From Thermoplasmata archaeon (GTDB taxonomy: Archaea; Thermoplasmatota; Thermoplasmata; Lutacidiplasmatales; UBA184): a DNA stretch of 64,000 bases. The notes below the pieces were generated by a model that saw nothing but the letters and a program-made list of their open reading frames with translations, was not told where the DNA came from and searched no databases. The stretch is from contig JAKIWV010000002.1 in assembly GCA_022749815.1 (NCBI GenBank), positions 591,280 through 655,279 on the forward strand. Direction: 5' to 3'. Both the position numbers and the translations under genes were made by a program. Below are positions 60,646 through 64,000 of this stretch, in pieces; the first letter of the stretch is position 1, and each line of letters opens with the position of its first letter.

Positions 60646-61365
60646 CTACCCTTCGACATCCGAGCCAATTAGGACTCCCCGCGAGGCGTCGAACAGTCCC
60701 CCGGCGGCCCCCGCCGTCACGAGACGTGATTTCATCCCAGATTCAGCCCCATCTCCGACCCACAACGGACCTTCCTGGGCAAGTTGGTTCACCAGCGACC
60801 AATCAGTGAGGGAACCCCGACTCCGGAGGATCACATCCACGACACCGATGCTACGAGCATTCGAGACGGCGTTGGACACCGGCATTCCATCCCACTCGTT
60901 GCCGCGCCGTCGGACGAGCACCCCCTCCGTTTCGACGGCGAACAGGACTTCGGGCGAAAGTCGCCAGGCCCGCTTGAGTTCCTTCGGTCCGACCAAGTAC
61001 GCAGTACTCAGCACTGCGCGCTGGGCTCCGGTAACCAGGACATCGATCATCTGATCTCCCGTGCGCACGCCAGCGTCAACCCAGAGCTCCCCACTCCGCG
61101 ACAGTTCCTGCAGATAATCGAGCTGCGGCCGGTTCCGCCGGATCCCTTCGAGGTCGACGACACAAAACCGGCGGAACTTGGCCGCGAGCCGGTCGGCCGC
61201 GTCGAACGGGTCGAGTGGTTTCCCGGCTAGGTCGAGCACCGGCTCGAATTCGGCGGGCCCCGGAAGAACGATACGTCCAGAGTCCAGGTAGAGGTAGGGA
61301 ACCAGAACAGGGCGCTCCTCGTGGTCGGCAAGAGCGCGGTGGGTCTTCACCTCTGCCCGGCCCAT
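60646..61365 (-). CDS. HisA/HisF-related TIM-barrel protein
   Basis: 239 residues. CVVDLEGIRRNRPQLDYLQE followed by LWVDAGVRTGDQMIDVLVTG is the HisA/HisF phosphate-barrel pattern, and the C-terminal GGLFDASRGVLIGSD resembles the second phosphate loop. Similar HisA-like paralogues occur in archaea outside the his operon and are linked to C1 or pterin metabolism in some. No his genes are nearby, so ProFAR isomerase function is uncertain. Confidence 0.75.
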   Translation of the reverse strand: MGRAEVKTHRALADHEERPVLVPYLYLDSGRIVLPGPAEFEPVLDLAGKPLDPFDAADRLAAKFRRFCVVDLEGIRRNRPQLDYLQELSRSGELWVDAGVRTGDQMIDVLVTGAQRAVLSTAYLVGPKELKRAWRLSPEVLFAVETEGVLVRRRGNEWDGMPVSNAVSNARSIGVVDVILRSRGSLTDWSLVNQLAQEGPLWVGDGAESGMKSRLVTAGAAGGLFDASRGVLIGSDVEG

Positions 61366-61463
61366 GTGAGAGAGAACGGAGGGACCCCTCTTGGCGTTTG
61401 GCGGGGCACTCCGGAGGCTCGGAGGGCCTGAGCGAACTGTTATCGAGTCGGCACGTGATCGCC

Positions 61464-61781
61464 CGCCCGCCAGGAGGCGGAGGGCAGCTGACGGTGGTCC
61501 GTGTTGGCAACAACCGACCGCTGAGGAAAGTCCCCTCTCCGGAAGCCATGGGGGTGGGTGGGAACCCGCCGGGCGAGAGCGCGAGCAACGGAGCAGAAAC
61601 GACGCAGTCCAAGGGCACGGTGAAGACGTGGCGTCGGAGGATCCCTTGGAATATGGTGAAACGGCCGACTCCCCAGGAGCAAGCCCTAGGAGACGGGAGG
61701 AAGAAGGCTTCCCGACCGTCGAGGAAGGCGCGCAGTCGAATGCTGCCTGAAACAGAAAGGGGCTTACTACCGCGACCTGGC
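61464..61781 (+). ncRNA. rnpB: RNase P RNA, archaeal
   Basis: The two universal catalytic blocks are present in the right order and spacing: CR-I GAGGAAAGTC at 61523-61532 and CR-V ACAGAAAGGGGCTTA at 61752-61766, which form helix P4. Between them lies the specificity domain with GAGCAACGGAGCAGAAAC (61583-61600), matching the conserved P11/J11-12 sequence. GCCAGG (61469-61474) can pair with CCTGGC (61776-61781) as the terminal helix P1. A weak TATA-like TGTTATC near 61438-61444 is about 25 bases before the proposed 5' end. Ends are approximate by several bases. Confidence 0.9.
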
Positions 61782-61807
61782 CGTACCGGCGAGAAATCGC
61801 CGGTACG
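61782..61807 (+). terminator. 11-bp GAAA-tetraloop hairpin next to rnpB
   Basis: CGTACCGGCGA (61782-61792), loop GAAA and TCGCCGGTACG (61797-61807) form a perfect hairpin immediately after the rnpB P1 strand. Without a T-run directly behind it (CCCCTTTT follows 20 bases later), it may be a processing or stabilising element or part of the RNA rather than a classical terminator. Confidence 0.5.
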
Positions 61808-61837
61808 TATGCCCCTCAAACGCCCCTTTTCCATTGT

Positions 61838-61972
61838 TCAAGCTCCCATGTAGTTCTCCAGCAGCGCGACCGCGGCGTCGACGCGGTCCCTTTTCCGAGG
61901 ATCATGACCGGTACCAACCCCGGAGAGGCCGCAACGGCCATCCGCGTACTTCTCGGGCAAGTCGCGACTCAT
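61838..61972 (-). CDS. Possible 44-residue peptide downstream of tnpB
   Basis: ATG 61972 to TGA 61838. The product starts MSRDLPEKYADGRCGLSG and ends in the helix-like DRVDAAVALLENYMGA. The stretch lies just after tnpB on the same strand, where guide (omega) RNA and the right end of such elements are found, and includes a 7-bp hairpin (GACCGCG/CGCGGTC, 61869-61889). Non-coding guide RNA is therefore an equally good reading. Confidence 0.3.
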   Translation of the reverse strand: MSRDLPEKYADGRCGLSGVGTGHDPRKRDRVDAAVALLENYMGA

Positions 61973-62020
61973 CGGGGCCGGCGGAGGGGGTCTGGGGTGG
62001 GTATCGGCGCGGCTGGCTTC

Positions 62021-63375
62021 GGGATTTTATTGGAGCTTGCTGCCTTTTGGCGGTGCTCCCTTCCGATCCCTCCCTCTCCGTCCGCTCCGCCCGTGCCCGT
62101 CCGCCTCTGCAAACGGGTAGCGGGGCCTCATCGCATCATGGGAGAGGGCGTCGAGGTCAAGTCGAAGACCTCCGAGCTCTGCGACGTCTCGCAGAGCGGT
62201 TCTTCCGACATTTAGACCGGCGTTGAGTTGCCGGTCCATGGTCCAGCCGCAGTGTCCGCACGTGAACGTCGGTCCCACCCTGCTTCGGGGTCGTGTAATC
62301 TCCCCACATTTCGGGCAAGTAATGGACGTGCGAAAGGGATTCACCCAGTAGACCGGGATCCCCCGGTCGGCGGCCTTGTACTCTAGTTGGCGATGAAGTT
62401 CGCGGCGGGGCCAGCTCGAGAGACGACGACGAGTTCGCGTATTGACTCGGCGGCGGGAAGTCGGCAACCGGGAGAGATTCTCCAGGGCGAGAGCCCCATG
62501 GTGTTGGACAACGATGTCGAGGAGACGGGTGGTCAGATCATGGAGTCGGGATCGGACCCGGTGTCGTTCGCGCGTCCCTTCCTTCCTTAGCAATCGACGG
62601 GCGACGCGCCGGTCACGGGCCTTCTTCCGGACGAGCTCCCTTCTTCGGACAAAGTGGGTGGCTTGGATTCGACGGAGCTCCGGAAAGGGGACTTGGACGA
62701 GGCGAGACCCAGAAGGGCTGACGGAAACGCCGTCGAGGGAGGATTCGTTGGTGTCGAGGGCGAGTAGAGAACTGGCGGCGTACGGTTTGGGAGCCGGTCG
62801 CTCGAGGAAGAGGACGGCCTTGTCGGGAGACACTTGGAGCTGCTTGATCCGGACTCCCTCCCCGCCGAGTCGAGCCCGATGGTAACGGGAGAGCTGAGCG
62901 ACGAAGGAACACCACTCGCCATTTCGGAGCGAGAGTCGGACTTTGCCAGAGTCCGGGTCGAGATGGAAGGTGTGGGGGTTGGTGCGAAGGAAGGGACGAC
63001 GGATGTAAGGGACGCGCGGTTTCAGGTGCTGTCGGAGGCGACGACGATGTCCCTTGACGAGGGTGCGGGCGATGTCGGCGGCGACGACGGCGTGCTGGCC
63101 GGTGAGCTGGTGGACTAAAGCTCGGTCTCGGGCGAAGCGAGAGAGTGCCCCCCGAGAGGTCTTACCGGAGGCAAGGGCCTCCCGAACGATCTCGTTGGTG
63201 AGGAGGCGGTAATCGGCGATAAGGGACAGGAGAGGGGCAGGAAGTGGGGAGGCGAGGGGAGTAACAAGGCCTCGGAGGACCGGCATGGGTATGAAGCGGC
63301 GCGCATGGAGAACGAGTTTCCGACTCCCTTGAAAGGTGAACGATGAAGAGCAGGCCAGACGGAGAATAAAATCCC
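62021..63375 (-). mobile_element. IS200/IS605-family (IS1341-type) element with TnpB only
   Basis: GGGATTTTATT (62021-62031) and its reverse complement (63365-63375) bracket tnpB. The transposase gene tnpA is absent, so the element would need TnpA in trans. The 3' boundary may lie further left, since guide RNA normally extends past tnpB. It sits between rnpB and a surface-protein gene. Confidence 0.6.
62027..63286 (-). CDS. tnpB: RNA-guided nuclease TnpB (IS605 OrfB)
   Basis: 419 residues. The split RuvC site is complete: Asp178 in LLALDTNESSLDGV, Glu269 in ALALENLSRLP and Asp351 in GWTMDRQLNAGLNV. Between the last two, the zinc ribbon has C324PKC327 and C343GHC346. TnpB proteins are guide-RNA-directed DNA endonucleases that maintain their element. 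All catalytic residues are intact, so activity is expected. The Arg-rich N-terminal half is the RNA-binding part. Confidence 0.95.
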   Translation of the reverse strand: MPVLRGLVTPLASPLPAPLLSLIADYRLLTNEIVREALASGKTSRGALSRFARDRALVHQLTGQHAVVAADIARTLVKGHRRRLRQHLKPRVPYIRRPFLRTNPHTFHLDPDSGKVRLSLRNGEWCSFVAQLSRYHRARLGGEGVRIKQLQVSPDKAVLFLERPAPKPYAASSLLALDTNESSLDGVSVSPSGSRLVQVPFPELRRIQATHFVRRRELVRKKARDRRVARRLLRKEGTRERHRVRSRLHDLTTRLLDIVVQHHGALALENLSRLPTSRRRVNTRTRRRLSSWPRRELHRQLEYKAADRGIPVYWVNPFRTSITCPKCGEITRPRSRVGPTFTCGHCGWTMDRQLNAGLNVGRTALRDVAELGGLRLDLDALSHDAMRPRYPFAEADGHGRSGRRGRDRKGAPPKGSKLQ

Positions 63376-63467
63376 AAAGCAGGCGCAGCTGCGGGTTTTA
63401 AAGCCTAAGACGTATATCCGCGCCTCCCCCGGGACGCCGGGTCGCGCTTGGGGGACAAGGGGTCGCG

Positions 63468-64000
63468 ATGTTTGCCGAAGGTCCTAAGCGAGACAGCGAA
63501 TCGATTGAAACGTTAATGGCAGCTCTGCCGAGCGAGCCAAGGGTTCGTGGGGGAGGACACCGTCCCTTGGGACGGGGTCGCGCCTTCCTCGTCATCGGAT
63601 TGGTAGCATTGCTGCTCTCGGGCTTCGCCCTGGCCGTACAGACGCCGAACGCCGGCGGGGGACAGAGCGGCGCCCGACTTCTGGTGACGCCCGCAATCAC
63701 GGTGGGCCCAACGCAGGGTCCTGTGAACTCGACTGTGGCGGTGTCGGGGGCTGGCTTCACAGTGTCGAGCCTAGTCGGGTTGGTCTTTGATGGAGTGACG
63801 ATCTCGAGCTGCACGAGCGGTTCCCTGACGACGGGTGGGACGGGGTCGTTCAGTTGCACGTTCAAGGTGCCGAGCGGGACATCGGGGACGACGGTCACGG
63901 CGACGGACGTGAGCAGCCTGACGGCGATCGGGAAGTTTACGGTGACGACACCCAAGATCACGGTGAGCCCGAAGCAGGGCCCGGTGGGCGCGACAGTAAC
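63468..64000 (+). CDS. Surface protein with tandem beta-sandwich repeats, C-terminus beyond window
   Basis: An open frame from ATG 63468 to the window end gives 177 residues. It begins with a charged N-terminus, then a signal helix (AFLVIGLVALLLSGFALAV, about 44-62), then Thr/Gly/Ser-rich IPT/TIG-like repeats: ITVGPTQGPVNSTVAVSGAG with TVSSLVGLVFDGVTI, a Cys pair (SCTSG.. and SCTFK), and a second repeat beginning ITVSPKQGPVGATV. The repeat unit is about 95 residues, so this is probably a long cell-surface protein. A T/A-rich box (TTTTAAAG near 63395-63402) may be its promoter. Confidence 0.8.
   Translation, partial: MFAEGPKRDSESIETLMAALPSEPRVRGGGHRPLGRGRAFLVIGLVALLLSGFALAVQTPNAGGGQSGARLLVTPAITVGPTQGPVNSTVAVSGAGFTVSSLVGLVFDGVTISSCTSGSLTTGGTGSFSCTFKVPSGTSGTTVTATDVSSLTAIGKFTVTTPKITVSPKQGPVGATV

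Noticed and set aside
61215..61853. 212-residue plus-strand and 252-residue minus-strand frames over rnpB
   Set aside because: They cover a clear RNase P RNA with both conserved blocks and have low-complexity Arg/Pro-rich products.
63398..63961. 187-residue minus-strand frame near the right edge
   Set aside because: It is the antisense shadow of the signal-bearing surface protein that starts at 63468 and runs off the window.
1..64000. CRISPR arrays, rRNA operons and tRNA genes
   Set aside because: I saw no regularly spaced repeats, no rRNA sequence and no convincing tRNA cloverleaf in the gaps between genes.

Overview
The window comes from a GC-rich archaeon. Direct evidence includes the ribosome-recycling ATPase ABCE1/Rli1, the large clamp-loader subunit RfcL, the archaeal GTP cyclohydrolase MptA, a Mre11-Rad50 pair, an RNase P RNA, and many start codons lying about 25 bases downstream of a TATA-like box, as in leaderless archaeal transcripts. 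A membrane proton pyrophosphatase, several Ser/Thr-rich membrane-anchored surface proteins and a bacterial-type threonyl-tRNA synthetase fit a soil or sediment Thermoplasmatota-like lineage. That placement is inference, not proof.

Layout. 1-8.2 kb: metabolic and stress genes on the minus strand (pirin, acetyl-CoA synthetase, a small zinc ribbon, OsmC, DUF1684, a large P-loop/TPR signalling ATPase and a winged-helix regulator). 8.3-18.7 kb: plus-strand housekeeping genes (HtrA-like protease, RfcL, MptA, a three-gene MacB/LolCDE-type ABC exporter, Rli1), with a divergent DUF59 Fe-S assembly gene. 18.7-20.7 kb: small membrane and exported proteins. 20.8-29.6 kb: a sulfur-trafficking locus. On the minus strand lie a SufR-like regulator, a cysteine synthase, a JAMM protease and a three-domain CysO/E1/rhodanese fusion. 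Divergent from them are sufC, sufS and sufB, closed by convergent sufD. 29.7-36.9 kb: a surface protein and its divergent regulator, an IscU/SufU scaffold with a ferredoxin and a B12-type radical SAM protein, an acetyltransferase and an aldo/keto reductase. 36.9-51.7 kb: rad50-mre11, two SDR enzymes, a RecA-like ATPase, a proton pyrophosphatase, a degenerate arginase-fold protein, thrS and a polytopic membrane protein. 51.9-60.6 kb: an accessory stretch with scattered genes, a repeat family, an exact 27-base direct repeat and a candidate structured RNA. 60.6-64 kb: a HisA-like gene, rnpB, a solo TnpB element and the start of a large surface protein.

The central theme is sulfur. The minus-strand operon matches the parts list of the thiocarboxylate route to cysteine known from Mycobacterium tuberculosis (CysO, MoeZ, Mec+, CysM). 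Here the carrier, its activating enzyme and the sulfurtransferase are one polypeptide. The cysteine formed would feed SufS, SufU and SufBCD next door, which build clusters for proteins such as Rli1. The same sequence motif occurs at the sufC and sufD promoters, so a common regulator, probably the adjacent SufR-like protein, is likely. Several features here are too short for a 60-residue cutoff or run off the window edges: two edge genes, a 48-residue zinc ribbon, a 51-residue ORF and the RNAs.
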